A DNA stretch of 64,000 nucleotides from assembly GCF_000471905.2 (NCBI RefSeq), contig NW_006494865.1, forward strand, positions 1,154,856 to 1,218,855, written 5' to 3'. The position numbers and the translations under genes are program-made. Source of the stretch: Amborella trichopoda (taxonomy: Eukaryota; Streptophyta; Magnoliopsida; Amborellales; Amborellaceae). The notes below the pieces were generated by a model. It ran no database searches. It saw only the letters and a list, made by a program, of their open reading frames with translations, and was not told the DNA's origin. Each line of letters starts with the position of its first letter. The stretch's first letter is position 1. Of the stretch, positions 45,563 through 55,570 are shown piece after piece.

Positions 45563-45825
45563 TTAATCGAAGAGTTGCGCATAACAATTGTCACACACAG
45601 CGATGACTTGGATAGGCAAAGGGTGATGGCCAATGGTAAGGCCAAGCTTATGATACCTGTTGGAAGCCAAGTCCTCTAGCACAATAGTGAAGTCCACGTT
45701 GTTATGTGGAAGGGACCTCACTATGAACAGGGTATGCTCCCCATCATAGGCGAGCTCCTTGTCAAAGAAGTCTGCTTTGTATATCTGGTATACCCCATCA
45801 AAGCGCTCCCACCTTCTCCTGTTGT
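45563..45825 (-). pseudogene. ARGONAUTE-like fragment (AGO4 clade, N/linker region)
   Basis: The minus frame 45994-45563 (143 residues) is, over residues about 60-113, closely similar to plant ARGONAUTE proteins between the N and PAZ domains: VYQIYKADFFDKELAYDGEH, then TLFIVRSLPHNNVDFTIVLE and DLASNR. The AYDGE-TLF-V-LP-N--FT-VLE signature is known from the AGO4/6/9 clade, which guides RNA-directed DNA methylation. Farther on, LPIQVIA resembles the family's IP-QAIA. The frame stops at 45563; the first 60 residues come from the 3' region of element B. No PAZ, MID or PIWI domain is present. It is in the sense direction of B. Identification rests on remembered family patterns. Confidence 0.75.
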
Positions 45826-46232
45826 GAGAGCCACTTTTGGCCTGTAACCAGCCTCCTCTCCTCAGATGCACGAGTGATTCTTCTAATTGCGAGAGAAATT
45901 TTTGGCCTATAATCGTCCTCTCCTCAGACGCAAGAGCAATGCTAAGGGTAGTCATTCTCTTTTCCTTAGATGCAAGAGCGACATTCCACCACAACTATTG
46001 TTTTTATGAGAGTAATACTGCATGATAGATTTGTAACCTCCCTAATAATGGGATTTTTTAGCTTGTAACTCCTTCTAGTGCAATAAAAAGAGTTAAACCT
46101 TGTCTGAACTATCTTGCTCGTCTTCTTTTTGTCGTCTTTTTTTAACTCTTGGCTGTTTGTGCATTGAGTCTTTTTTAGTACTCATCATTGGTAGTATTTC
46201 TTTAGATATCATCCATTGATACGAGGCATTTA
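45826..46232 (-). other. First part of B 3' region
   Basis: Contains three diverged units 'tttggcctgtaa...ctcctcagatgcaagagcgac', matching 57200-57270 of element A, and 'aactctttttattgcac' type sequence just after the pol end. No gene. Confidence 0.7.
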
Positions 46233-49200
46233 TGTTTGAACATATTTTTTAGCACCTTGATCCCTGATGCGGAATAAAGAGGAAGCAGGTCAATAAAGCC
46301 TACAAACAAGTGGAAATTTTAATAATCTCATAATTGCCCCATAACTGGTCAAGTTCTTTATAAGCACTTCAAAAGGCCACTTGCCAAGTTTTATCGTGAT
46401 CCGACATGTCTACGACAATAAACACAAAGAAAAACTTTTGGAAAAATTGTCCTCTTGCACCCTAAAATGGACCCCATGCCTAGAACTATATATTTGGTGC
46501 ATTAAATTGCCGTGGGACCAGCACCATTGGATCTGGCACAGTCGAAAACCCTCACGGAGCAAGTTTCGGCTTAATCCGACACTCTAGGATAAAGTTATGG
46601 GTAAATTAATGAAAAGAGGTAGGCCACACACTATTCCTGTGTGGCCACCCTGCACCAAAACACCATTAAAGATGGCTACTTTCACAGTCACAGGCAATGA
46701 CGTTCGGAGCCTATATCTCATTCGATCCAAGTCAGATCGCACTCAAAATTTGTGAGTATGTTCGTCTCATCAAGACGAGCGTTTGATATGTAGTATGCCC
46801 CCTGATGATGCCCCAACAAGGAGAAAAACTAGAGAGAAATTACTGATCCGTGAAGAAAATTGTTGAAAAATCAGCAACAGCAAGCCTCACTCGAGCGGAC
46901 AAATCACGGCACTCGCGTACCCGATCAACACAAAACCAATTGCATTATGTGCGTAAGGTCAAAGGCCATCTTTGGTCCGATCCTCGCATACGATGAACCG
47001 TTGGATTTCAGACATGAAGGCGTCGAAGTTGCTGTAAATTTGGGCCGCTGAATTTCAAGATTTCAGCAAAAAACCTAAGATGACGAAATCTTCATCCAGA
47101 CATAAAATCGAGTTGTGTTTGTTGCAACTTGATTGCGACGGCATGCCCAATATGATTGAGTGAAGAAACTGAAGAAAAACATCAAGGAACAAGCACACGA
47201 TCGATCCAAAGCTTTCAAGATTCATCTAAAATTGAAGTCTCATGATCATGGCTTAAAAATATGATTCATGGCTCGAAGTTAGTTAAAAATCGATGGCCAT
47301 GCTGATCCCTACAAGAAAAAAATCAACTTTCAATCAAACGGGCGTTAGAGCAACCCCGGATCAATCATGGAAGATCATGCAAGTTCTCATGCAACAGTAG
47401 GGACTGTTTTGGAATTCCACACATTGTTAGGCAGGGGCAAAACAGTCCTTTTGTACCCATTTTTAGAATTTCTTTTAATTCAATTAAATTGTGATTATCT
47501 TCAATTTTAGGTAGTTTTGTGGCGTCTACCCATGTTTGGGACAATTCTATGTAAATATGCAAAGCCAAATTGTAAAAAATCCTTTAGTTCATTCTTCAAT
47601 ATTCAATTAAGACTTCAATTCTTGCTTAAGTTTGTGGGTGCACCTTGGAGAGAAAGAGAGAAGAGCGAACAAAAGGGTCAGTACCCCTTAGTAAGGTAAT
47701 TTTCTTTGTCCTCCCCTCTTTCTCTCTCCTCTTTTCTCATGTCTCTCCCTCTTTCTCTCTCCTATTTTTTCATCTCTATCCCTCTTTCTCTCTCCTCTTT
47801 GCTCATATTTATCTCTCTTTCTCTCTCCTCTCTTCTCATCTTTTTTCTCTCTCCTCCTCTTTTCTTTCCTCCTCTTTTCTCATCTCTATCTCTCTCATTC
47901 TCTCTCCCCTTTTCTCTCGTATCTCTTCCTTTCTCTTCCCTATTTTCATCTTTGTCTCTTCCTCCTCTTCTCTAACATGTTTCTCTCTCCTTGCTCCTCT
48001 TTCTTTCTCCATTCACACATGGCAGACCTATCGTTTGGCATGATACCTTCTTGCTCATGAGACATGAACGATGAGCCGAGCCTTGGCTCGAGTGACAGGT
48101 TGGGCCTCTACCAAAATTCTCTCACTTCTCTTTTCTTTCATAGCCAGTACAAGCCTAATGCCGCTTATGTTTTTGCTCTCTTTTTTCTCTTCTATCACAG
48201 CTGGCAAACCTATTGCCGCCTATGTTTTCTCTCTCTTTCTTCTTTTTAGTCACAGACAGCACAAGCCTATTGCTACCTGTGTTTTTTTCTCTTCCTTTTC
48301 TTTTGTCATAGCCGGCATAAGCCTAGCGCCGCCTGTGTCTTCTCTCTCTTCTCCCTTCTGTCAATGATGGTAGAAACAAATCTTTGCATGTGTTTACTCC
48401 TTCCCCTTCTGTCAGAGACGACGGAAGCCCATTGCCGTCTGAGTCTTCTCTCTTCACATCTCATCGCCGTCTGTGCCTTTCTTCCTCTTCCCTCTCTTTC
48501 TTACTTCTTCTCCTTGCTTTTACCCTCTTTTCTTCCTCTTCTTCTTTCTTTCCCTTCTATCCTCTTTTATGCTTTTCTTTCTCTTTCTGTTCTTTTTTCT
48601 TTCTTCTACTCTTTCGTTTGATCAAGAGGGGTTGAGACTAGCATTTCATGATAATTTTGTGGTCTAACAGTAGTGTTGCTGCCCCAGTGAGAGTCACTGT
48701 GCCCGCTTTACTATCACGACAAACTAGATATTGTGTCAAGCTGGTTGGTATTGATACTGTCGTCTAGTAGTAATTCTGCTGAGTCGGTCTAAGTTACTAT
48801 GCCCGTTTTACTACCACGTCGGGTCAATACCTACTAGTTTAGTCACTCTCACCGCCTGGTTAAATTCTTCCCATCCCAATCTTAATTCTCTCATTCTTCT
48901 TTTCTTCTTTTTGAATGTGCATGCCTGTGTACGTTCGCCCAAAGGCAAGGTGGGGTCCCTTTACCCACTTGTCATATAAAATTTGCCGTGTGTGTGTGTT
49001 TGCAGAAACAAGAGAATACAGGCCAAGGGAAGTGATTTCGAACCAGTTCTACGACTGGGGGGCTTTCTTCATGATCTAAGGGGTCGCCCACGTGAGCAAG
49101 CCCGAGTAAGTCCTGAACCCACCTTAAATTCCTCTCTCATTGGTTAGTCCACCTGCCCTTGGTCTTGAGCAAGGTTCCCGAGAGAGTGATCTCAAAGTCC

Positions 49201-49275
49201 CAGGTTCCACTGAAACCAGAGATGCATGCCGCCCGATCATCCAGATCCGGAGGGCGAGATCGAGGCACCTAACCA
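46233..49275 (+). repeat. 5' LTR of element A
   Basis: TGTTTGAACATA... to ...GAGGCACCTAACCA, 3043 bp. U3-like first 1.3 kb, degenerate TATA (TATGTAAATATG near 47549), a CT-rich tract 47700-48010, tandem hairpin array 48110-48500, then the conserved end block. Long Ser/Leu/Phe ORFs at 47645-48635 are translations of the CT tract. Confidence 0.93.
48110..48500 (+). repeat. LTR tandem array, about 59-bp units with inverted-repeat core (A, 5')
   Basis: Five to six units such as CACAGACAGCACAAGC...GCTACCTGTG and 'agccggcataagcctagcgccgcct', with CT-rich spacers. The homologous array in the 3' LTR is 62150-62650. Confidence 0.8.
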
Positions 49276-49277
49276 GC

Positions 49278-49297
49278 TTGGCAACTTCACTGGGGAC
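49278..49297 (+). other. Primer-binding site of element A
   Basis: TTGGCAACTTCACTGGGGAC, two bases after the LTR end; the same type as C (TTGGCGACTCCACTTGGGAC). Confidence 0.75.
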
Positions 49298-50860
49298 TTA
49301 CTACCCCTTAATCGGATCGTACTTGTTTGGCTAGTTTCTCCATTTTGTTTTTCTATTTTCACACATCACTTATGGCTTCCCGGTTCTGCAACCCACTCAT
49401 CCGGATCGGGGATTTTCTTATCCCCGCATTCGCGACTGTCCTCAAGGACCAAGTTCCTCCAACTTTGTTCTGAACCTTCCTTTTGCTCAAAGGCCACGAG
49501 TCTAGCTCTCAGGTCTTAACCTGAATTGGCATGAGGAAGGACTTAAAAGTCCCTAACTCCCCATCTCTTAGCTCTGGTGGAACTTCCACTAAGGCACCAC
49601 GCATTAGCAGCACATCTGTTGTTGCACATAGCGAGCACCTTGCCACCAGCAAGCCACTTGTTGGTCGTATTGCGGAGGTACAGCCAAAGGCTGCCTAGCC
49701 CCTTGCTGCAAAAGGCAAGCAAGTTGTCATTGCTTCTGTGGTCGCCGCAAGGCTACCCCCCACATTCTTACACCACCACAAGTCTCTATCCCTAGAGGAT
49801 CGACACATCGATGTGGAGACCTTGGGTCTTCCACCTCTTGCACACACCATAAGGCTCGTGGGCCATCAACTTGAGCCACACCTCGGGGTCACCCATATAT
49901 TACCTTAAGTCAGCATCCATGATCAGACCTTCCAAGGCTGGGTCCTGTATATATGCATCCCAGTGCTCGGGGAAACGCCGTCATTGCACCAACGAGAGTA
50001 CACAGGAGATGACCTTATTGTCCTCCTACTCAGCACACGCTATCACACCCTATAAGGGCAAGGCTTCCACTTATTCTCTTACAAACACTAGCTCGCGATG
50101 CTCGGACTTCTAAGGCAAGATCACTTGCTCGAGCCTGAGCTGACCCCCAGGTTGCCCATGATACTTCTCCAAGGGGCGCACACGCGTCACCATCACAGAC
50201 AACCCCTCGCCCTCAACTCAGGCATCCTCATGCGTTAACCCTGCTCTTGCCTGCTCCTCCTTCTTCGAGCAAGCACCTCTAGCCTTGGTACACGAAGACC
50301 TTCCCTAAGAGTACCATCTTGAACCAGCCCCATCATTTTGATCATGTCTTTGGAGATCATAAGAGAGCTCGTGGCAAGGACTTGATGGAAGATAGAGTCC
50401 TTCTTCTTCCCTGACCCAGATTAACGCTAGTCCCTGGCCCTCATCCTTTGCCGCACCTGATGGAGGCAACTCTCTCTTGTGCAAGAAGGGCTAATCATCC
50501 ACAGTGCCAATCACAGTTTTGGTGTGAGGTCCATGAAAACCTCAAAGCTAAACGTGATAGGGGTCTACAAATTCTGACCAAGGAAGTGACCACGGTGGTC
50601 GAGGTAACCAACTCTGATGATCCTCTTCACTTGAATCCCTTCTACCCTTTTTAGATGACAAAGCCTGAAGAAGAATTACACGAGCCCTGCATTGTAGGTA
50701 GTGTTGTAGAAAATGACCCAGCCACTCAGTAGCCACAGTCCCAAGACCATCGAGAACCGGTCCTCATGCGATCGGCATATAAGAGTCGAGTCCAGTAGGG
50801 GCATGCTGACGCCCTGCTGACCGATCTACCGCGTGTGACTCATCAAGTTCGCAAGCCCTC
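49298..50860 (+). other. Untranslated leader of element A
   Basis: About 1.56 kb aligned with the leaders of G and C. No frame is conserved across the three copies. It includes 'gatcggggattttcttatcccc' (49415-49436), a stretch that can fold on itself and is also in C near 25815. Confidence 0.65.
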
Positions 50861-52236
50861 AACTGCAATTAAGGCTGACCTCCCTGGAGAAACAATTAGC
50901 ATGATGGTTATAAACGAACCTGACTCGCAGGAAGAGCAAATGAACAAGTTCGAAGATATGGTGCGCACAATGATGGATAAGATTGATCTTATAGATGCCA
51001 CACAATAATCAGCTAACCATGAGGTCAATTCCCACCACTCATGGTGCACTTCCAAGGCAGTCCGTTCCCTCTGCCTCATTGGAGAATTCTATCCCTCACC
51101 CCGCCTCACAAGTTGATATCGATGATATGGTGACCCATAGCTTAAAGAACAGATAAATTTTGGTGATACAGGGTGCAACACCTTATCAAAGGTCATACCC
51201 TTCATACAATGACCAGATGTCGTTTCCCTTAGATTACAAGAAAGGGAAGTTTTCCCTTTTCAACAGAATCACATCGACAACCAGCATATCGCCCACCTTC
51301 AGGTAGCATGTGGAGAAACAATGGTTGGTAGGAGACTACTTCTCCGTCAGTTTGTTGAAACCCTTGACGGTGCAGCTTTTTAGTGGTATGCTTGACTTCC
51401 CCCAAACTCGGTGCATACTTGGTAGGAAATGGAGAAATTGTTCCACCAACGTTTCTATGAGGTCGACAGAGAGGTTCAAACCATTGAGCTTCTCACCCTG
51501 ACCCAAGATCCTGATGAGCCCGTAGACCAGTTCATATAAAGGTGGAGAAATTTAGTTGCTCATCATCCCAATCCTATCCTTGAGAAGGAAGCAATTCAAA
51601 CTTGTGTGCAGAACATGCAACTTGAAATCGCTCTATATGTTGAGGCCTCCAATCCGACTTCTATGTCAGAGCTGATCTCTAAATCGATCCACATAGAAAG
51701 CCTATCACGCCACCATGGTGGGTCACGACAATCGTCTACAAGCTCGGGAAACAACCGGGGCAATGGTAACTCTTGGACTAACACCCGGGGACACCAGCAA
51801 AAAAGAGTGATAAGTATAGCTGTGACGGTCACTGATCCAAAGAAGCTCCCTCCCAAACTTTGGACCTCTCTTAAAGGGTAAGCACAGTGAAAGTGCCTCA
51901 GGCAGGCAAGCAACAACATATGTACAACGAGTACCCCCACTTGTGAATCTTAATTGGGATGATTATTGGGTCAGGCATATGAACAAGGTCTACCCCTTTG
52001 AGAAGGAATGTGCCCCTGCACTATTCCGATTATTATTGGAATAGAACATGATCGAGCTTCCAGATGCTAAGTTCCCTGAGCAAGCTGGGCTCGATACTCA
52101 GGTAAGTTACTGTGCATACCATCGAAGGGTCAGCCACCCCACAAATGACTGCTTCACACTAAAGGACATTATTGAGGCCTTGATTCAGAAGGGTCAGATC
52201 AAGCTTGAAGAGATAAAGAAGGCATTCGAGGAATAA
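50861..52236 (+). pseudogene. Gag (element A)
   Basis: Opening ISMMVINEPDSQEEQMNKFE, then damaged frames, then RLLLRQFVETLDGAAF, LPPNSVHTW, MEKLFHQRFYEVDREVQTIE, LLTLTQDPDEPVDQFI (retrotransposon gag core), SMSELISKSIHIESLSRHHG, a Ser/Asn-rich tail, and a single zinc-knuckle-like YCAYHRRVSHPTNDCFTLKD (about 52108). At least six stops and two frameshifts. The final frame ends at 52236. Confidence 0.87.
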
Positions 52237-53833
52237 GAATCCTCCCATGCAAAGGACGAGGACCCTGGTATCCTCCACGCCTTTTTTGTTATAATGCTTC
52301 AGAAAGGCCTAATCATTCCCAAACCGGCAAGGCAGCCCCGACGCCTTGCTTAGGGGATTGAGGACCGTTGGTGTCTATATCACCAGATATGGGGCCACTA
52401 CCTATGCGAATGCACCATTTTCCATGGTATAATTGCTAAGAGAATACGAGAATGTCAGGAGTCTTAGAGTGTTTCAGTAAGCGATCCCCAGCCACTACTC
52501 CACTGGCGCAAGAGGGCCTCCCAACACAAGTAATAATGATTTAGATCCTGCTGAACCCATGACTTCCTAGCCATGGATAGTCCACCATGGGCGAAACAGA
52601 CTCAAATCCTTAAGGCGAGAAGTAGTTCGTCAAGCTAAGGCTATTCACAAGCCTAGCCAGACGAATCAAGCACTACCATAGAAAACTAGAGGGAGACGAG
52701 CACCAAGGGATGCTTCCCAGAGAAACAAGATGGCTCAACTGCTAGTCGAGCAGGAATTTCTCAGGCCTCCTCCACCATTGCAAACCTTACTCGACTTTAT
52801 CCCTAACACCATCCTCCTTCCTTCCCCATCCCATCAAGAGGGCATTCCGAAGTCATCTTCTCCTCAAAGCACGTCCAATGAGGGTGACGATGTTATAAGC
52901 ACTCCTCAATGGTCTAAGTAGGGGAAAGACTTAAAAGATTCCCTGCCCAAGTCCAATTTTGATGATGAAGTAAAAAGCTGCCCAGATCGGTTCGATGAGG
53001 GGAACGATCTTAAAAAGTCCCCCACCTTTTTTACCCTTCTTCTTTTTCTTCTTCTTCTTCTTCTCATCCTTCTTCCCCAATTTCTCCTGGAGTGCAACCT
53101 TGAAATGTATAGACTTCGAGGCTCTTGACAGAGAATTTGAAGGAATCAACATATGCAGAACGCAACGGAGGCGGTTAAAAAAGATGCTGGCCCAGGCAAC
53201 TGGATTCCTAACAGTTGCTGATGCCCTGGCCGCTCGAGCCCATGCAGTGCCATCTTCTTCAAGGAAGCACAAGAAGTCAAAGCCAAACCAGTGGTCTCCT
53301 GAGCCTGACTTCGAGCAGAGACTGAAAGAATCAACAGTTCAGAGCTTTTATTCTCATGAAGCTTTCCATATGGTGCAAATCTCGAGAGCATCACCCAGCA
53401 CCGGGCAAATAAGCTTAAGGTTGGGGAAAACATTGCAGACACCCATGCAAAGATCGTGTGATTCTTATGGGGACGCTCCTCGCCCCACAATCGCTTAATC
53501 TCAACCTCCCTTTGACTTCCGAATTGAACCCTTAGAGCTTGGTATTCTATCCACGTTTGATGTCCCTTCTGTCCCTCAGTTCAACAAATCATGAGCTACC
53601 CTAAAGCTCTCTTCGAAGTAGAGACGTCAGGATCGTCGGTCTCTGCACTTGAGGTTAACAAAAAGACCTCTGAAAACAACGAGGAAGAGTTACAAGAGGC
53701 CCCGAGAGAATGGGAAGAAGGCGGTCAAGCGACAACTAATGAGCTCAAGGAGATAAATCTTAGAGACGAAGTTGACCTCATTTTAGCGAATATGTCTCCA
53801 GAAGAGAAAGAAAATTTCACTACTTTCTTGTGA
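52237..53833 (+). pseudogene. Gag-pol linker with unrecognised conserved domain (element A)
   Basis: About 1.6 kb between gag and RT. Recognisable shared pieces: EFLRPPPPLQTLLDFI (52730-52921), the acidic repeat EGDDVISTP / GKDLKDSL / DEGNDLKK (52885-53030), a CTT run (53038-53065) and the domain 53111-53480: FEALDREFEG, LKKMLAQATGFLTVADALAA, PEPDFEQRLKES, FYSHEAFHMVQIS. Then WEEGGQATTNELKEINL before RT. No protease active-site box. The domain is kept in frame in A (52995-53498), G and C, which suggests it was once under selection. Confidence 0.6.
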
Positions 53834-54660
53834 GTAAACTGAGACATCTTTGATTGACATTACCATGAGATGCCTGGTTTAAATCCTCAAGTCGTCGTTC
53901 ACCATCTTGGCATCTATCCGACTGTTAAGCCTATCTGACAGAAGTCAAGTACTTACAATGACTAACAAATGTTGTTCTAGTCAAGAAGAAGAATGGCCAA
54001 ATCAAGGTTTGCATTGACTTCTATGACTTGAATACCGCATGTCCCAAGGATGACTTCCTGCTGCCATTCACCGAGATGCTCATCGATTCTAGGCTCATTG
54101 TCAAATATTTTCCTTCATGGACGGGTACTCTGGGTATAATCAGATATGGATGGTGCCCGAAGATGAGAAAGCCACCTCGTTCTTAACTCCAAAAGGGGTC
54201 TTTTGTTACACAATGATGCCTTTTGGATTAAAGAATGCTGATGCCACATACCTGAGAGGAATGACGGCCATCTTCAAATATATGATGCACAAAGAGGTGG
54301 ACTGTAATGTAAATGACTTGGTGATAAATCAGAAGAGAAGGATGCTCACATGAGAGACCTTGAAAAGGTATTCGAGCGACCACGCCTTCAACTTAAAATG
54401 AACACACTGAAATGCGCCTTTGACATGCGTTCGAGAAAGTTATTGGGGTTCATTATCAAACATCGAGGGCTTGAAGTTGAGCTAGTCAAGATCAAGGCGA
54501 TTCAAGAAATGCTGTCACAAACGACATTACGAAAACTGTGCTCGCTTCAAGGGCAACTGGCGTACATCCGCAGCTTCATCTCAAACCTCTCAGGTCATTG
54601 TAAACCCTCTATGCACCTGTTAAAGAAAGATACCCCATTCATCTAGGATGAAGCATGTCA
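53834..54660 (+). pseudogene. Reverse transcriptase (element A)
   Basis: VVLVKKKNGQIKVCIDFYDL, CPKDDFLLPFTEML, frameshift near 54095, then MDGYSGYNQIW, GVFCYTMMPFGLKNADATY, CNVNDLVINQ in place of the catalytic YVDDLV (54306-54317), frameshift near 54350, CAFDMRSRKLLGFIIKH and LCSLQGQLAYIRSFIS. Both aspartates of the active site are not preserved together (V-N-D), so it is inactive. Confidence 0.9.
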
Positions 54661-55130
54661 AGCAGTCCTTGATGACATCAAATAATATTTACTCAACCCT
54701 CCAGTACTCTCTACACCAGTGCTGGGAAAGCCTCTCATCCTATACATGACTGTTCTTGATGAGTCACTCAAGGCATTATTGGCACAAAACAATGACGAGG
54801 GAAAAGAAATGGTGTTATACTGTCTAAGTTGCAGGAGGCAAGGGGCCGAGAAGAATTATCCCCTATAGATAAGATGTGCTCGGCCCTGATCTTTGTAGTA
54901 CAAAAACTTCGTCACTACTTGCTTGGTCATGAAGTGAAACTTATATCAAAAGCAGAGTCTATAAAATTTCTTATGACAAGCTCATGCTTGTCAGGACGCC
55001 TTGCTAAGTGGGCATTATTGCTGATGGAATTCGACATCACGTATGTCCCACAAAAGGCCATCAAGGGCCAGGCCTTGGCTGAATTTTTCACAGTACACCC
55101 CGTACCGATAGAATCTCCCTAATCAAGAGA
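54661..55130 (+). pseudogene. RNase H (element A)
   Basis: DEACQAVLDDIK, LLNPPVLSTPVLGKPLILY, a frameshift near 54829, then RHYLLGHEVKLISKAESIKF, CLSGRLAKWALLLMEFDITY, QALAEFFTVHPVP. This is the ordinary Ty3/gypsy RNase H that follows RT and removes the RNA template. At least one frameshift; one stop near 54648 precedes it. Confidence 0.8.
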
Positions 55131-55149
55131 CCTCCCTGATGAAGAAGTA

Positions 55150-55570
55150 TTCTGTGTAGAGCTTGCTCATGGGGGGAATTGTACTACGATGGATCCTTCT
55201 AATCAGACCGAGGAGGCGTTGGAGTGGTATTTCTACCCCCGAAAGGAGGAGTATTGCCACTTTCTTTCACTCTCGCTGAGGCCAGTTCGCATAACAAGGC
55301 AGAATATCTGACCCTTAAACTTGGGTTGGAGATAGCCTTTAATCTAAACTTGGAGCAGCTCAAGGTCTATGGCGACTCTGAGTTGGTTATCCGGCATCTC
55401 AAAGGGATCTATGACATAAGAAAAGACACTCTCAAGCCTTATCACGATACTGCAAAATCGTATATGGCCCAGTTTGAGGATGTATCATTTAGTCGCATTC
55501 CTAGGAGGCTCTCACAGGCTGACGCACTTACAAGACTCGGGGCTACAATTAAATTATCCTCATTAGGACC
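55150..55570 (+). pseudogene. Archaeal-type RNase H (element A)
   Basis: Second RNase H, diagnostic of the Tat lineage. YYDGSF (catalytic Asp at 55188) then an in-frame stop TAA at 55200-55202, SDRGGVGVVFLPPKGG, SHNKAEYLTLKLGLEIA (Glu), VYGDSELVIRHLKGIYDI (Asp), RRLSQADALTRLGA. The three acidic positions of the active site are intact here, unlike in E1 and C, but the stop breaks it. Confidence 0.82.

Larger units (their letters stand above)
44150..45825. other. About 1.7 kb present in B but not in A
   Basis: The flanks align with element A: 45826-46232 with 57060-57300, and 43870-44140 with 57680-58080, both in reverse complement. Between them A has about 370 bp of other sequence. The interval holds a GC-rich 84-89-bp repeat (44345-44575), a plus-strand promoter-like CTCTATAAGGGG at 44634 followed by a purine-rich leader-like stretch, and an ARGONAUTE-like fragment at its right end. 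It may be one or more insertions. Confidence 0.6.
37746..46232 (-). mobile_element. Element B: 3' LTR and 3' region (split by element A)
   Basis: Minus-strand element whose pol end lies at 63454-64000 and continues outside the window. The part here is the 3' region (46232-41644), polypurine tract (41643-41632) and 3' LTR (41631-37746). The 46060-46232 segment aligns in reverse complement with 57010-57160 of element A, right after the pol stop codon, showing that A landed at the very end of B's integrase gene. Confidence 0.88.

Noticed and set aside
45636-45660. GGTATCATAAGCTTGG on the minus strand after CAACA, like an LTR end plus initiator-tRNA primer-binding site
   Set aside because: The bases are fully explained as codons of the AGO-like frame (SNRYHKLG) and no second LTR fits the ends.
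45458-45679. Plus-strand 73-residue ORF
   Set aside because: Antisense shadow of the AGO-like segment; no recognisable motif.
46277-46283. AATAAAG close to the LTR start, possible polyadenylation signal
   Set aside because: It lies about 45 bp after the LTR start, upstream of the TATA box, so it cannot end an R region in the usual layout; kept only as a conserved motif.
47645-48640. Overlapping ORFs rich in Ser, Leu and Phe resembling membrane proteins
   Set aside because: They arise from the CT-rich tract and hairpin array of the LTR; the same type appears at 61632-62809, 27077-27514 and 38403-39753, in every frame of the pyrimidine strand.
53038-53065. Poly-Phe run in an ORF
   Set aside because: It is a CTT microsatellite inside the linker; relatives G and C lack it.
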